Origin: Enhydrobacter aerosaccus
GTDB taxonomy: Bacteria > Pseudomonadota > Alphaproteobacteria > Reyranellales > Reyranellaceae
Reading direction: 5' to 3'
NCBI RefSeq assembly: GCF_900167455.1
Contig: NZ_FUWJ01000001.1
Coordinates: 992,001 to 1,056,000 of the forward strand
Length of the DNA stretch: 64,000 nt
The translations under genes and the position numbers were made by a program. The notes below the pieces were generated by a model. It was not told the origin of the DNA, made no database searches, and worked only from the letters and a program-made list of their open reading frames with translations. Positions 40,113 through 49,215 of the stretch are shown here, piece after piece. How positions within the stretch are numbered: position 1 is the stretch's first letter; the number at the start of each line of letters is the position of its first letter.

Positions 40113-41006
40113 TTGATCGCAAGCATGACGGGATACGCGCGCGCCCAGGGAGCGGATGACCTTCGACGCTGGGTTTGGGAGGCGCGCAGCGTCAATGGAC
40201 GCAATCTCGAGGTCCGGTGTCGCGTCCCGCAGGGATTCGAGCGGTTGGAGAATCCGGCCCGTACCGCCGCCGGCGCCAAGCTGAGGCGCGGGAATATCTC
40301 CCTCTCCCTCACGGTGGCCAGCGAGCGCTCGTCCAAGCCTCTGCGCATCAATCGTGCGCTCCTTGGCGAGCTGTCTGTCCTGGTGGCGGAGATGCGCCAG
40401 GCCGGCGCGACGGCTCCTAGTGCAGACGGCCTGCTGCGTGTCCGGGGAGTCATCGAGGAAGAGGAACAAGGAGAAGAGAGCGAGGAAGCGCTGGTTCGTC
40501 TCGACAAAGCCCTGAGCGATACGCTCGACGCGGCCCTGAAGGCGCTGGCCTCGGCCCGCGCGGCCGAGGGCAAGGCGTTGGCCACGGTGATCTCGGGCCA
40601 TGTCGACGAAATCGAAGGGTTGTGCACCCGCGCTGCCGAACGGGCGCAGGCCCAGATCGGTACCGTGCGTGCCCGCTTCCAGACCCAGCTTGCGGAATTG
40701 CTCGACCGCGCGCCGGCATTGTCGGAAGAGCGCTTCGCCCAGGAAGTGGCCTTGCTCGTCGGCAAGGCGGATGTGCGCGAGGAGTTGGATCGCTTGTCCG
40801 CCCATGTCGCCCAGGCGCGTACGCTGCTGGCTGAGGCACGGCCGGACAATCCTGTCGGCCGGAAGTTCGATTTCCTGTGCCAGGAGTTCAATCGCGAAGC
40901 CAACACGCTGTGTTCGAAATCGGCCGACATCGAACTGACGCGGATCGGCATCGACTTGAAGGGCGCGATCGAGCGCATGCGGGAGCAGGTACAGAATGTC
41001 GAATGA
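40113..41006 (+). CDS. YicC/YloC family endoribonuclease
   Basis: Protein of 297 aa starting MIASMTGYARAQG, the family's characteristic beginning. The start codon is TTG with GGAG eight bases upstream. The C-terminal part has ETNTL-type NREANTLCSKSADIELTRIG with a terminal IERMREQVQNVE, typical of the family. YicC proteins are RNases active in RNA turnover and are generally found next to guanylate kinase, as here: gmk begins 11 bases before the yicC stop. Confidence 0.9.
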   Translation: MIASMTGYARAQGADDLRRWVWEARSVNGRNLEVRCRVPQGFERLENPARTAAGAKLRRGNISLSLTVASERSSKPLRINRALLGELSVLVAEMRQAGATAPSADGLLRVRGVIEEEEQGEESEEALVRLDKALSDTLDAALKALASARAAEGKALATVISGHVDEIEGLCTRAAERAQAQIGTVRARFQTQLAELLDRAPALSEERFAQEVALLVGKADVREELDRLSAHVAQARTLLAEARPDNPVGRKFDFLCQEFNREANTLCSKSADIELTRIGIDLKGAIERMREQVQNVE

Positions 41007-41646
41007 TGCAGGCGCGCCGGTGCTTCAGAGGCGCGGACTGATGCTGGTCCTTTCTTCGCCCTCTGGCGCCGGCAAGACGACGCTGTCGCGGCAGCTTCTG
41101 GATAATGACGCCGAGATTCAGCTGAGCGTTTCCTGCACTACACGCGCCAAGCGGCCCGGTGAAAAGGACGGAGTGGATTACCGTTTCGTCGATACCGCGA
41201 CGTTCCGCGACATGATCGATCGTGACGAGTTTCTAGAGCACGCCCGGGTGTTCAATCACTACTACGGAACGCCCAGGGCCCCTGTCGAGGCGGCGTTGAG
41301 CCAGGGACGCGATGTCCTGTTCGATATCGACTGGCAGGGAACGCAGCAGCTTTCCGAGAAGGGGCGCGAGGATCTGGTGCGGGTCTTCATCCTGCCGCCC
41401 TCGACACGCGATCTCGAACGTCGGCTGATCACCCGGGCGCAGGACGCGCCGGACATCGTTGCCCAGCGCATGGCCAAGGCGGCGGACGAGATGAGCCACT
41501 GGCCCGAATACGATTACGTGATCATCAATCGCGACATCGCCACGAGCCTGACGCAGCTCAAGTCGATCCTGACGGCCGAGCGCCTGAAGCGCGAACGGCA
41601 GTACGGGCTTTCCGACTTCGTAAAGGCGCTTCGCGAAGGCCGTTAG
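40996..41646 (+). CDS. gmk: Guanylate kinase
   Basis: Essential nucleotide enzyme (216 aa) converting GMP and ATP to GDP and ADP. The P-loop is SSPSGAGKTTL, and the GMP-binding region is VSCTTRAKRPGEKDGVDYRF with YGTPRAPVEAAL. The LID segment RLITRAQDAPDIVAQRM is present. The N-terminus has about 15 residues before the P-loop, normal for alphaproteobacteria. The start overlaps the yicC end. The stop shares bases with the convergent rsmA stop (TTAG at 41643-41646). Confidence 0.95.
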   Translation: MSNDAGAPVLQRRGLMLVLSSPSGAGKTTLSRQLLDNDAEIQLSVSCTTRAKRPGEKDGVDYRFVDTATFRDMIDRDEFLEHARVFNHYYGTPRAPVEAALSQGRDVLFDIDWQGTQQLSEKGREDLVRVFILPPSTRDLERRLITRAQDAPDIVAQRMAKAADEMSHWPEYDYVIINRDIATSLTQLKSILTAERLKRERQYGLSDFVKALREGR

Positions 41647-42485
41647 GGCAGAGCGGCCGCCAGGCGCACGAAGTCGGCAACCGACAGTTCCTCGGCTCGC
41701 GCCGTGGGCTGAAGTCCAAGCTTCTCGAGAACCGGGACGGGGTTGGGGAAGACTCCCAGCAGGGATCCGCGCAGCATCTTGCGACGCTGGCCGAACGCCG
41801 CGGCCGTCACCTTTTCCAAGGGGCCGAGATCGGCGAGACGCTGATCGGCGGGACGCGGCGTGAGATGGGCGACCGAAGAGGTCACCTTGGGGGGCGGCAC
41901 GAAGGCGGAGGCCGGGATGTCGAACAGGCGGCGAACCTCGCAGACATGCTGGGCCAATACCGAAAGCCGGCCGTAGTCTTTGGTGCGCGGCGCGGCAGCA
42001 AGGCGATCCACAACTTCCTTCTGGAACATCAGGACCATATCGGTGATGTCGCTGGCCGCATGCAGCCAGCGCACGAGCAGCGGCGTGGAGACGTTGTAGG
42101 GCAGGTTGGCGACGATGCGACGGGGCGCGGGGCCGAGCGTGGCCGGATCGATCGACAGCGCATCGCCCTCGATGAGGTGCAGGCGTCCGGCCGATGCCGT
42201 CTGCAACTCCCGCAGGGCATCGATGGCGCGAGGATCGACTTCGATCGCAACGACGCGCGCGGCGCCTTCCAGCAGCAGGGCGCGGGTCAATCCGCCGGGT
42301 CCGGGACCGACTTCGATGACCGTGCCTTGGTCGAGGGGCGCGGCCGCGCGGGCGATGCGGCGCGTGAGGTTGAGGTCGAGAAGGAAGTGCTGGCCGAAAC
42401 GCTTGCGCGCGTCGAGGCCATGGGCGGCGATGGTCTCGCGCAGGGGAGGCAGCGCGGCCACCGGATCGATGGACGGCGCTTCCAT
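41643..42485 (-). CDS. rsmA: 16S rRNA (adenine-1518/1519) dimethyltransferase RsmA (KsgA)
   Basis: SAM-dependent enzyme of 280 aa that dimethylates two adenines near the 3' end of 16S rRNA during 30S assembly. It shows KRFGQHFLLD, the SAM motif IEVGPGPGGLTRALL, the acidic AIEVDPRAI, and the catalytic NLPYNVSTPL (NxPY). The C-terminal part has FGQRRKMLRGSL. It lies two bases after pdxA in the surA-pdxA-rsmA operon, a conserved proteobacterial order. Confidence 0.95.
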   Translation of the reverse strand: MEAPSIDPVAALPPLRETIAAHGLDARKRFGQHFLLDLNLTRRIARAAAPLDQGTVIEVGPGPGGLTRALLLEGAARVVAIEVDPRAIDALRELQTASAGRLHLIEGDALSIDPATLGPAPRRIVANLPYNVSTPLLVRWLHAASDITDMVLMFQKEVVDRLAAAPRTKDYGRLSVLAQHVCEVRRLFDIPASAFVPPPKVTSSVAHLTPRPADQRLADLGPLEKVTAAAFGQRRKMLRGSLLGVFPNPVPVLEKLGLQPTARAEELSVADFVRLAAALP

Positions 42486-42487
42486 CG

Positions 42488-43498
42488 TCAGGCGTTGCGG
42501 CGTCGCGCCATGTCGTCCGCCATGGCCAGCGCGGCCTTCAGGCTGGTTGCGTCAGCACGGCCTGTTCCGGCGATATCGAGAGCGGTTCCGTGGTCCGGCG
42601 ACGTGCGCACGAACGGCAGGCCGAGGGTGACATTGACGCCACCGGAGAAATCGATGGTCTTGATCGGGATCAGGGCCTGATCGTGATACATGCACAGCGC
42701 GGCATCGTAAGTCGCGCGCGCGGCGGGATGAAACAGCGTATCGGCCGGAGCGGGACCCTGGACGGCGATGCCATCTTTCCGAAGGGCGGCGATGGCTGGG
42801 GCGATGATCCGGCTTTCCTCGTCACCCATGGCCCCCTGTTCGCCGGCATGCGGATTGAGGCCGGCGATGACAAGCCGAGGCTTGGCGATGCCGAACAGTT
42901 CTTTCAATCCGGCGGCAGTGATGCGGCCCATGCGCACGATCGCGTCGGTGGTGAGCGATCTGGCCGCTTCGGCGAGCGAGACATGGATCGTGACCGGCAC
43001 CACGCGCAACTCGGGGCAGGCCAGCATCATGGCGACATCGACCGGCTTTGCCGCGGCGCGCGACGCGAGCTCGGCCAGGAACTCCGTGTGGCCCGGATGC
43101 CGAAAGCCGGCGTCCTGCAGCGTTTTCTTCTGGATGGGATTGGTGACGACGCCCGCGACCTGTCCGTCGAGAGCGAACCCCACGGCTTGCTCGATCGCAC
43201 CGATGGTCGCCGGCGCATTGGCGGGATCGGGGCGGCCGGTTCGCACAGGGGCCTGCAGGACGACGGGCAGCACGGGCAGCGCGGTCGGAAACACGGCGGT
43301 TGCCTCGGCGGGCCGCGCGATCGGCTTGATCGGCACAGGCAGGTCGAGCGCGGCGGCGATCGCCGTGAGGCGCGCCGGATCGTCGAGAACGAAAAAGGGG
43401 CGCGCGGCCTGATCGCGATCCAGCCAGGCCTTGAGGGTCAATTCGCCGCCGACGCCAGCCGGCTCGCCCATCGTGATGGCGAGCGGCGTCATGGTCAT
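42488..43498 (-). CDS. pdxA: 4-hydroxythreonine-4-phosphate dehydrogenase PdxA
   Basis: Enzyme of 336 aa in pyridoxal phosphate synthesis, oxidising 4-phosphohydroxy-threonine with NAD. Family marks are ITMGEPAGVGGEL, TNPIQKKTLQDAGF, GHTEFLA, GLNPHAGEQGAMG and the metal-binding CMYHDQALIPIK near residue 280. The ATG at 43498 overlaps the surA stop as ATGA; a second ATG lies two codons later. The frame runs open far upstream inside surA, but that part is not PdxA. Confidence 0.95.
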   Translation of the reverse strand: MTMTPLAITMGEPAGVGGELTLKAWLDRDQAARPFFVLDDPARLTAIAAALDLPVPIKPIARPAEATAVFPTALPVLPVVLQAPVRTGRPDPANAPATIGAIEQAVGFALDGQVAGVVTNPIQKKTLQDAGFRHPGHTEFLAELASRAAAKPVDVAMMLACPELRVVPVTIHVSLAEAARSLTTDAIVRMGRITAAGLKELFGIAKPRLVIAGLNPHAGEQGAMGDEESRIIAPAIAALRKDGIAVQGPAPADTLFHPAARATYDAALCMYHDQALIPIKTIDFSGGVNVTLGLPFVRTSPDHGTALDIAGTGRADATSLKAALAMADDMARRRNA

Positions 43499-44763
43499 GC
43501 CGGCTGCTTGATGTCGATCGTCGCGGTGCGGCGAAGGTCGCGCATGTAGCGGCGGGCGGCGGCCTCGATCTTCTGGAGCAGGAGCTGCTGCGAGATGGCT
43601 TCCCGCGACGGCAGGCCACTGGCGCCTTCCTTGCTGCAAAGCGCCACCACCTGCAGTCCCTCCGCGACACGGAAGGGCCCGGCAGTCCCACCGATTCCGA
43701 GCTTCGGGATGTCCTGATACATTTGTGGGTTCGCGGCGAGGTCGCCAACCCGAATTCCCTTCAGGTCGCCCGACGTCGCACCTTTCAGCTGCCTCGCCTG
43801 GGCATGCAGATCGGTGCACTGATGCACACCCGCCATGGCTTTTTGCGCTTCGGCGCTGGCGCGGCTGATTTCATCCGGCGAAGCATTGGCCGGAAGCGCC
43901 AGCGTCATCTGCACCAGGTTGAGACGCACGTCGTCGGGGCGCGCGGTCGCGAACGGACGGCGATCGACCACCAACATGACATGCCAACCGGCCGGTGTCC
44001 GGATCGGCTCCGAAACCTGTCGAACAGGTAACTTCTCGATAGCGGCATCGAGCGTCGGATCGAGCGAGCCAGGAAGGACCCAGCCCAGATCGCCGCCGTT
44101 CCGCGCCGTCTGACCTTGCGAGAATTGCTGAGCCAGCGCCGAGAAAGAAGCGCCACGCTTCAGCTGCTCGACGATGCGATCGGCCGACCGACGCGCCTCG
44201 TCCGCCTGGTCGGGCCGGTCGATCGGGACGAAGATCTCGGCGACATGCGTCTCGGTCTTGCCCACGTTGGCCCGCATCCGGTTCAGGGCGTCGTCGATCT
44301 CACCATCCGACACGTCGACCTGCGGTCGAATGCGTCGCCGGATCACCTTGGTCCAGGCGATACTTGCCTGGATCTGCTGAGAGGCGATGTCGAACGGCAC
44401 GCCGATGCTCTGCAGATAGGCCCGGAAACTGCCGGGGGCCATGCCGGCTGCTCTTTCAATTTCGCCGACGCGCGCATTCGTTTCGCCTTCGGTCGGAGCG
44501 ACGCCGAGTGCCTTGGAATTCTGGATCTGCAGCTTTTCGTCGACCATCTGGCGCAGGATCTGCAACGCCAGACGCTGATGCATCTCCGGCGTGTCCTGCA
44601 GGCCGGAGCTGCGGATCGCGAAGATGATCCGCTGGTTCAGATCGAAATCCGTGATGGCCTCGTCGTTGACGCGAGCGACCACCCTCAGGCCTTGGGCCGA
44701 GGCAAAGAGCGGGCAGAGAACGAGGACAGTCGCCACTAAGGCGCGGAGAAGCAACGCAGGCAT
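43495..44763 (-). CDS. surA: Periplasmic chaperone / peptidyl-prolyl isomerase SurA
   Basis: Exported outer-membrane-protein chaperone of 422 aa. The start at 44763 gives a normal signal peptide (MPALLLRALVATVLVLCPLF then ASAQ). The in-frame starts at 44814 and 44796 lie at or before the -10 box of the promoter seen upstream. The SurA N-domain follows (VARVNDEAITDFDLNQRI, LRQMVDEKLQIQ). A parvulin domain is seen in GGDLGWVLPGSLDPTLDAAI and SEPIRTPAGWHVMLV, and a second, degenerate one near the C-terminus. It heads the surA-pdxA-rsmA operon. lptD, which usually precedes it, is absent here. Confidence 0.9.
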   Translation of the reverse strand: MPALLLRALVATVLVLCPLFASAQGLRVVARVNDEAITDFDLNQRIIFAIRSSGLQDTPEMHQRLALQILRQMVDEKLQIQNSKALGVAPTEGETNARVGEIERAAGMAPGSFRAYLQSIGVPFDIASQQIQASIAWTKVIRRRIRPQVDVSDGEIDDALNRMRANVGKTETHVAEIFVPIDRPDQADEARRSADRIVEQLKRGASFSALAQQFSQGQTARNGGDLGWVLPGSLDPTLDAAIEKLPVRQVSEPIRTPAGWHVMLVVDRRPFATARPDDVRLNLVQMTLALPANASPDEISRASAEAQKAMAGVHQCTDLHAQARQLKGATSGDLKGIRVGDLAANPQMYQDIPKLGIGGTAGPFRVAEGLQVVALCSKEGASGLPSREAISQQLLLQKIEAAARRYMRDLRRTATIDIKQPA

Positions 44764-44794
44764 TTCACCGATGGGGGAACGAGAGGGTTTTTGC

Positions 44795-44822
44795 ATTATA
44801 TTCAGCATGCTCATCGCCGCAA
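44795..44822 (-). promoter_or_regulatory. Sigma-70-type promoter for surA-pdxA-rsmA
   Basis: On the minus strand TTGCGG (44822-44817) and a perfect TATAAT (44800-44795) are 16 bases apart. Transcription would start near 44788, about 25 bases before the chosen surA start. It also rules against the upstream in-frame start codons. Confidence 0.55.
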
Positions 44823-44876
44823 CGAGCGCAAGACTTGGCGGAATCGGGCCGATCTGGCAAAAGCCTGGGACCGCAA

Positions 44877-46175
44877 ATGAGAATTCTCTACGCCGATACC
44901 GGGCTGCGCAGCCTCGAGGGCCATCATGCCAGCTCCGGCGTGGCTCTTCCCGCAGCGTTCCGGCGTCTGGGACACGATGTCACCGTCCTCGGCCATCACG
45001 AACTCCTTCCAGTCTTGCAGCAGAAGGCAGGCGCTCAGCCTTTCTTCCGCTTCTTTACCTACGGCGGGCCGTCGACGGATCCCATCGCCGGTTGGCTGAC
45101 CAACTTCACGGCCGCTGTTGACGTCACGATGGCGGATTTGCGGCAGGCTTGGGCCAAGTTCGGTCCGTTCGATTTCATCTACTTCAATTCGGCCAAGCCA
45201 GCGCAGATTGCGGCACTGGGCCTGTGGATGAAGTCGGCGTTCGCGGATCCGGGGATGGCGCCCGCGGTTGCCATCGAGCTGGGCACCGAAGCCGGTCTGG
45301 CGCGCTCGGGCCCGGAGGGCGCACCAGTGTTCACGGTGCGTGAGCCAACGGCCATCCTCTATCGCCACGTTGCGGAGCGTCTGGGTCCACCGTGGCTTGC
45401 GCGTCTGTCGTTCCTCGCCATGACCTCCGCTGCCGCGGAGGAATATGCCTTCATCCTCGGGACTCCGGTTACCGTCGTGCCTTTGCCGCAGCCGTTGCCG
45501 CCGCTCCGGCACCGACGGCGGACGGCGGCGGCACTGGTCGTCGGATTGCTAGGTCATCAACGTCCGGACAAGGGATGGCAGCTGGCCGCAGACTTCGTGC
45601 CTCTTCTCCTGCGACAGCATCCCGATGTGAAGGTGATTGCCCACCAGAGTGATCCAGAGGGAATGGTCGAGGCCACGGACAGGTTGAGGGTGGTGGCGCG
45701 CAACGAATCGCGGCTTGAGCTTCTGGTGCAGCCGGCCATCCACGACGCCTGGTTTGCCTTGCTCGACCGATGCGACATCATCGCCTTGCCGTACGATCCC
45801 GCGCGCTATGAGGGCGCCTATTCGGCCATCGTCGGGGAATCCCTGGCGGCCGGAGCGCCGGTCGTCGTGCCGGCCGACACCACGTTGTCGGCGGCCGTGG
45901 AGGCGGCGGGCGGTCCGGGCACGACCTTCGGCCGCTGGGATGCGGCATCGATTGCAGACGCGATCGGAGAGGCTATCGACCAATTCGATCCCCTGGCAGA
46001 GCGCGCCTATCACGCCGGCCTGGCCTGGCGCGAGAAGCATGGGCCGGATCGGTTCGTCGCTGCCGCGATCGAGGCGGCGGGATTGCAGGGCGCTACCGGC
46101 ACGGCGCGGCGCGCCGCTGTTCGCATAAAGCGCGGCTTCGGAGCCCTTTGGGGCTGGCGCATGCGTTCTCCCTAA
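44877..46175 (+). CDS. Glycosyltransferase (GT4-like, GT-B fold)
   Basis: Protein of 432 aa. The N-terminal part begins MRILYADTGLRSLEGHHASS, a Rossmann-like start with GHH. The C-terminal part has the GT4-type pattern: VVGLLGHQRPDKGW, then CDIIALPYDPARYEGAYSAI and GESLAAGAPVVVP, where the acidic residue in the (E)-GESL region binds the nucleotide sugar. The start at 44877 is chosen; the earlier in-frame ATG at 44835 adds an unlikely leader. It is the first gene of the surface-polysaccharide locus and diverges from surA. The acceptor and donor sugars are unknown. Confidence 0.8.
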   Translation: MRILYADTGLRSLEGHHASSGVALPAAFRRLGHDVTVLGHHELLPVLQQKAGAQPFFRFFTYGGPSTDPIAGWLTNFTAAVDVTMADLRQAWAKFGPFDFIYFNSAKPAQIAALGLWMKSAFADPGMAPAVAIELGTEAGLARSGPEGAPVFTVREPTAILYRHVAERLGPPWLARLSFLAMTSAAAEEYAFILGTPVTVVPLPQPLPPLRHRRRTAAALVVGLLGHQRPDKGWQLAADFVPLLLRQHPDVKVIAHQSDPEGMVEATDRLRVVARNESRLELLVQPAIHDAWFALLDRCDIIALPYDPARYEGAYSAIVGESLAAGAPVVVPADTTLSAAVEAAGGPGTTFGRWDAASIADAIGEAIDQFDPLAERAYHAGLAWREKHGPDRFVAAAIEAAGLQGATGTARRAAVRIKRGFGALWGWRMRSP

Positions 46176-46282
46176 ACGGGTAATGGCCTCTGAGGCTGTT
46201 GAAATTTCGCCGAAGCTCGGGCACTGGTCATGCCAGTGCCTCGGCCTCGCCGACGGCAAGAGTGAAAGGATGCATAAACCGC

Positions 46283-46531
46283 ATGACAGGCGCGACCGTG
46301 GCCATCGGCATTCTTGCCGTCTTGATGTCCACCCTGGCGACGCTGAGCAACCTCGTGATCGCACGGGAATTCCCGGCACACGATCCCCGGCGCGACCTCT
46401 ACCTCCCTCTGGATCAGTCAATGCGGGTGTCGCAATATCGCCAAGCGGCCAAGCTCTTCTACCTGCAGGCTCTCGTGCTGTGGGGGCTTTTCTGCATATT
46501 GCTGATCACCAAGCTGCTCTTCAGCCTGTAA
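46283..46531 (+). CDS. Small two-helix membrane protein
   Basis: Frame of 82 aa with an N-terminal helix (TVAIGILAVLMSTLATLSNL) and a C-terminal helix (YLQALVLWGLFCILLITKLL). Between them a polar loop (REFPAHDPRRDLYLPLDQ) probably faces one side of the membrane. The ATG at 46283 has AAGGA about 12 bases upstream; an in-frame start at 46199 would add a low-complexity leader. It sits between a glycosyltransferase and the convergent radical SAM gene. No family was recognised. Confidence 0.5.
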   Translation: MTGATVAIGILAVLMSTLATLSNLVIAREFPAHDPRRDLYLPLDQSMRVSQYRQAAKLFYLQALVLWGLFCILLITKLLFSL

Positions 46532-46537
46532 CCGCAC

Positions 46538-47923
46538 TCAGCTGTCTGCGCTGATCTGCCCGGCCGCGGTGCGGCCTTCCTGAAGCTGCCGCGTCAATTC
46601 CTGGAACTTCACGTTCCCGTCCTTGGCGCGCTGGTATCCCTGATCGACTTGGGCACCCTGGTATTTGCCGAGGTTCCCCTGATGCGCCAGCGTATGCAGA
46701 GGTGAGCCTTCGATCTCTGCCGTGCCGGATTCCTGCCAGGTGTCGAGGCCGAGCGAATGCAGGTAGCGCTTGGTGTCCTGCATCTGCTCGGGCGTTTCGC
46801 CGGGGAGGCCATAGGTGAAGGTGCCGTGCACTGTCATGCCGACACGCTTGATCTCTTCGACCGCCTTGCGGGCATAATCGAGATCGAGGTGCTTGTTGAC
46901 GATCTTGTCGACGACGTACTGGTTGCCACTCTCGAAGCCGAGCTTCACGCCGAAGCAGCCGCTGTCCTTCATGACTTTCCAGAGGTCGACGCTGATCGTG
47001 TCGGCACGGCACATGGCCGACCAGGGAATGCCGATCCGCCGCATGACGGCCGCCATCCGCTCGACGTGGCGATTGCCGAGGTTGAAGGTGTCATCGTCGA
47101 AGTAGATCGACTTGAACTTGTAGCGGCCGACGATCTCCGACAGGAACGTTTCCATGTAGTCGGCGCCATATTGGCGGACGCTGCGCTTTTGCGTGCCGTC
47201 GGGATCGTTGCCCGTCATCGCCGCCGGCCATACGCAGAAGATGCACTTGTAGGGACAGCCCCGGCTGGACCAGACATGGGCCTGCGGGAACTGCACGCCC
47301 TTTGGGTTGGAATCGCAATATTTGGCGGCAATCACGTCGTCGTAATAGGGGAACGGCGCCGCGTTCATCTCTTCGAGCGTGAGCAGATCGAAGTCGATCA
47401 CACCTTCGGCGCCATTGACGACCTTTACCGCTCCCTTTTCGTATTCGCCCTTGATGGCGGCCACGATGGGCGCCTGTTCCAGGATCTTGGCACCCATGGT
47501 CGCGATCGGACCGGCGACCACGATCTTGGCTTCCGGCCGCAGTCTCTTGATCTCGCGCATCACCAGCACATCGTGCTCCCAGCTGGGTGATGCGCTCTCG
47601 ATGAAGATGTAGTCGAACCGCTCGCCCTCGAGCCACCGGAAGTAGCTCTTGTAGGACTCCTTCATGACCACGCTGTCACGCAGCACCACCTCGGCGCCGG
47701 TCTTCTGCGCCAGGTAGGTCGTCGCGTATCCCATGAAGAAGGGATAGGGCACATAATCGCCGAAAACATGGTAGTCCGGCCGCGACAATCCCCATTGGGT
47801 GAACGGCCAGCGCGATCCGGCCCGCACGCCGTGCCAGTCGATGGCCAGCCGCTTGCCAAAAGGCGGTACCCGCAGTGGCTTCTTGGTGACCCACCACGGG
47901 GGATTGGTGAACAGGACTCGCAT
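46538..47923 (-). CDS. B12-binding-type radical SAM protein
   Basis: Protein of 461 aa with an N-terminal cobalamin-binding-like Rossmann region (MRVLFTNPPWW, VVAGPIATMG), in which the DxHxxG motif is not seen. The radical SAM barrel has the cluster motif GCPYKCIFC (Cys223, Cys227, Cys230). Barrel strands with YFDDDTF and LGFESGNQYVVDKI follow. Family members catalyse methylations, C-C bond formation or ring contractions; many occur in polysaccharide, hopanoid and natural-product loci. It diverges from the epimerase at 48131. The substrate is unknown, but the neighbourhood suggests a sugar or lipid-linked intermediate. Confidence 0.82.
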   Translation of the reverse strand: MRVLFTNPPWWVTKKPLRVPPFGKRLAIDWHGVRAGSRWPFTQWGLSRPDYHVFGDYVPYPFFMGYATTYLAQKTGAEVVLRDSVVMKESYKSYFRWLEGERFDYIFIESASPSWEHDVLVMREIKRLRPEAKIVVAGPIATMGAKILEQAPIVAAIKGEYEKGAVKVVNGAEGVIDFDLLTLEEMNAAPFPYYDDVIAAKYCDSNPKGVQFPQAHVWSSRGCPYKCIFCVWPAAMTGNDPDGTQKRSVRQYGADYMETFLSEIVGRYKFKSIYFDDDTFNLGNRHVERMAAVMRRIGIPWSAMCRADTISVDLWKVMKDSGCFGVKLGFESGNQYVVDKIVNKHLDLDYARKAVEEIKRVGMTVHGTFTYGLPGETPEQMQDTKRYLHSLGLDTWQESGTAEIEGSPLHTLAHQGNLGKYQGAQVDQGYQRAKDGNVKFQELTRQLQEGRTAAGQISADS

Positions 47924-47974
47924 GGCGGCGTTCGATTTCCTTGGTCGCAGGCGCGGAGTTTAGCGGATTCGATC

Positions 47975-48088
47975 CCTGGGGATAGGCGACGGCCGGGCTT
48001 CGTATCGAAGGGCCAGGGCCTTGGCAACCGGTGCCGACGCTGCCGTGACCCCAAAGCTGTTGCGCGGCGCCACGACCTGGGGATAGGG
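47975..48088. repeat. Pair of 12-bp direct repeats in the divergent spacer
   Basis: CCTGGGGATAGG occurs at 47975-47986 and 48077-48088, both in the 207-base region between the radical SAM gene and the first epimerase gene. They could be two binding sites of one regulator; there is no other support. Confidence 0.35.
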
Positions 48089-48130
48089 AAGGCCCGCCGA
48101 TGCCGAAGATGGCCGTGGGATGGGGCTCGA

Positions 48131-49195
48131 ATGCGAATTCTGGTGACTGGGGGAGCGGGTTTTGTCGGATCGAGCCTTGCCATCCTGTTCAAGCGGGACC
48201 GGCCGAAGGCCGAGGTCGTGGCGCTCGACAACCTGAAAAGGCGTGGATCGGAGCTCATCCTGGGCCGCCTCCGTGAGGCCGGCGTCGGTTTTGTCCATGG
48301 CGACGTGCGGCTGGCCTACGACCTCGACAATGCCGGCGGTTTCGATGTCATGCTCGAATGTTCTGCCGAGCCTTCGGTGCAGGCGGGCTACGACGGCGCG
48401 CCGGCCTATCTGATCGACAGCAATCTCACGGGGGCAGTGAACTGCCTGGAAGCGGCGCGCCGCAACAAGGCCGTCCTGGTGTTCCTGTCGTCGAGCCGGG
48501 TCTATCCGATGAAGGCCCTGCGGGAGATCCCTCTGGAGGTCAAGAACGAGCGGTTCGTTGTCCGGCCCGGAGCCCATGGGTTGGGCTGGTCCGAAGCCGG
48601 CATCTCCGCGGATTTTCCGCTGGCGGGAGCGCGGTCTCTCTATGGCGCCACCAAGCTCGCCGCCGAACTGCTGATCGAGGAATACCGGGCGCTGTATGGC
48701 TTGACGGCAATCGTCAATCGCTGCGGCGTCCTGACCGGTCCGTGGCAGATGGGCAAGGTCGACCAGGGCGTATTCGTTCTCTGGGCCGCCCGACACCTGT
48801 TCGGGGGGAGCCTGACCTATATCGGCTACGGCGGCCAAGGGCGGCAGGTGCGGGATTTCCTGCATGTCGAGGATCTCTATGAGCTGATCAAGCTGCAACT
48901 CGAGGCGCCGCAGAGCTGGAGCGACGTGCCGCACAATGTCGGCGGCGGCCCGGCCCTCAGCCTGTCCCTGGCCGAACTCACGCGAGAGTGCAGGGCACGG
49001 GCTGGCCGCGCGATCGAGATCGCGAGTGATTCCGTGGATCGCCCTTACGACGTGCCGTATTATGTCACCGATGCAGGGGCAGTGACGGGTCGCTCCGGCT
49101 GGACGCCGAAATGGCGGGCAGCGGACGTTCTCGATGATATCTTTGGCTGGTTGCGGACCCATCAGGACGCGTTGCGTCCCGTGTTGGCAGGCTGA
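48131..49195 (+). CDS. NAD-dependent epimerase/dehydratase (CDP-paratose 2-epimerase-like)
   Basis: Extended SDR enzyme of 354 aa. The cofactor motif is TGGAGFVGS. Features shared with CDP-paratose/tyvelose 2-epimerases are [17 protein letters not shown] in the place of the usual STNKVYG, YGATK (catalytic Tyr and Lys), and [14 protein letters not shown]. The end has [13 protein letters not shown] and GWTPKW, again like that family. The ATG at 48131 is preceded by GATGGGG. A second enzyme of the same family follows 20 bases downstream. Both probably act on a nucleotide-linked sugar in the polysaccharide pathway; the exact sugar is not known. Confidence 0.83.
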   Translation: MRILVTGGAGFVGSSLAILFKRDRPKAEVVALDNLKRRGSELILGRLREAGVGFVHGDVRLAYDLDNAGGFDVMLECSAEPSVQAGYDGAPAYLIDSNLTGAVNCLEAARRNKAVLVFLSSSRVYPMKALREIPLEVKNERFVVRPGAHGLGWSEAGISADFPLAGARSLYGATKLAAELLIEEYRALYGLTAIVNRCGVLTGPWQMGKVDQGVFVLWAARHLFGGSLTYIGYGGQGRQVRDFLHVEDLYELIKLQLEAPQSWSDVPHNVGGGPALSLSLAELTRECRARAGRAIEIASDSVDRPYDVPYYVTDAGAVTGRSGWTPKWRAADVLDDIFGWLRTHQDALRPVLAG

Positions 49196-49215
49196 GTGGG
49201 CAGGGGACAAGAAGT

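Noticed and set aside
40011..40122. Extended N-terminus of the SDR
   Set aside because: The added residues are basic, unlike any SDR, and lie over the yicC start and its promoter region.
47960..49210. 416-codon minus frame opposite the first epimerase
   Set aside because: Shadow frame opposite a gene with intact TGGAGFVGS and YGATK motifs.
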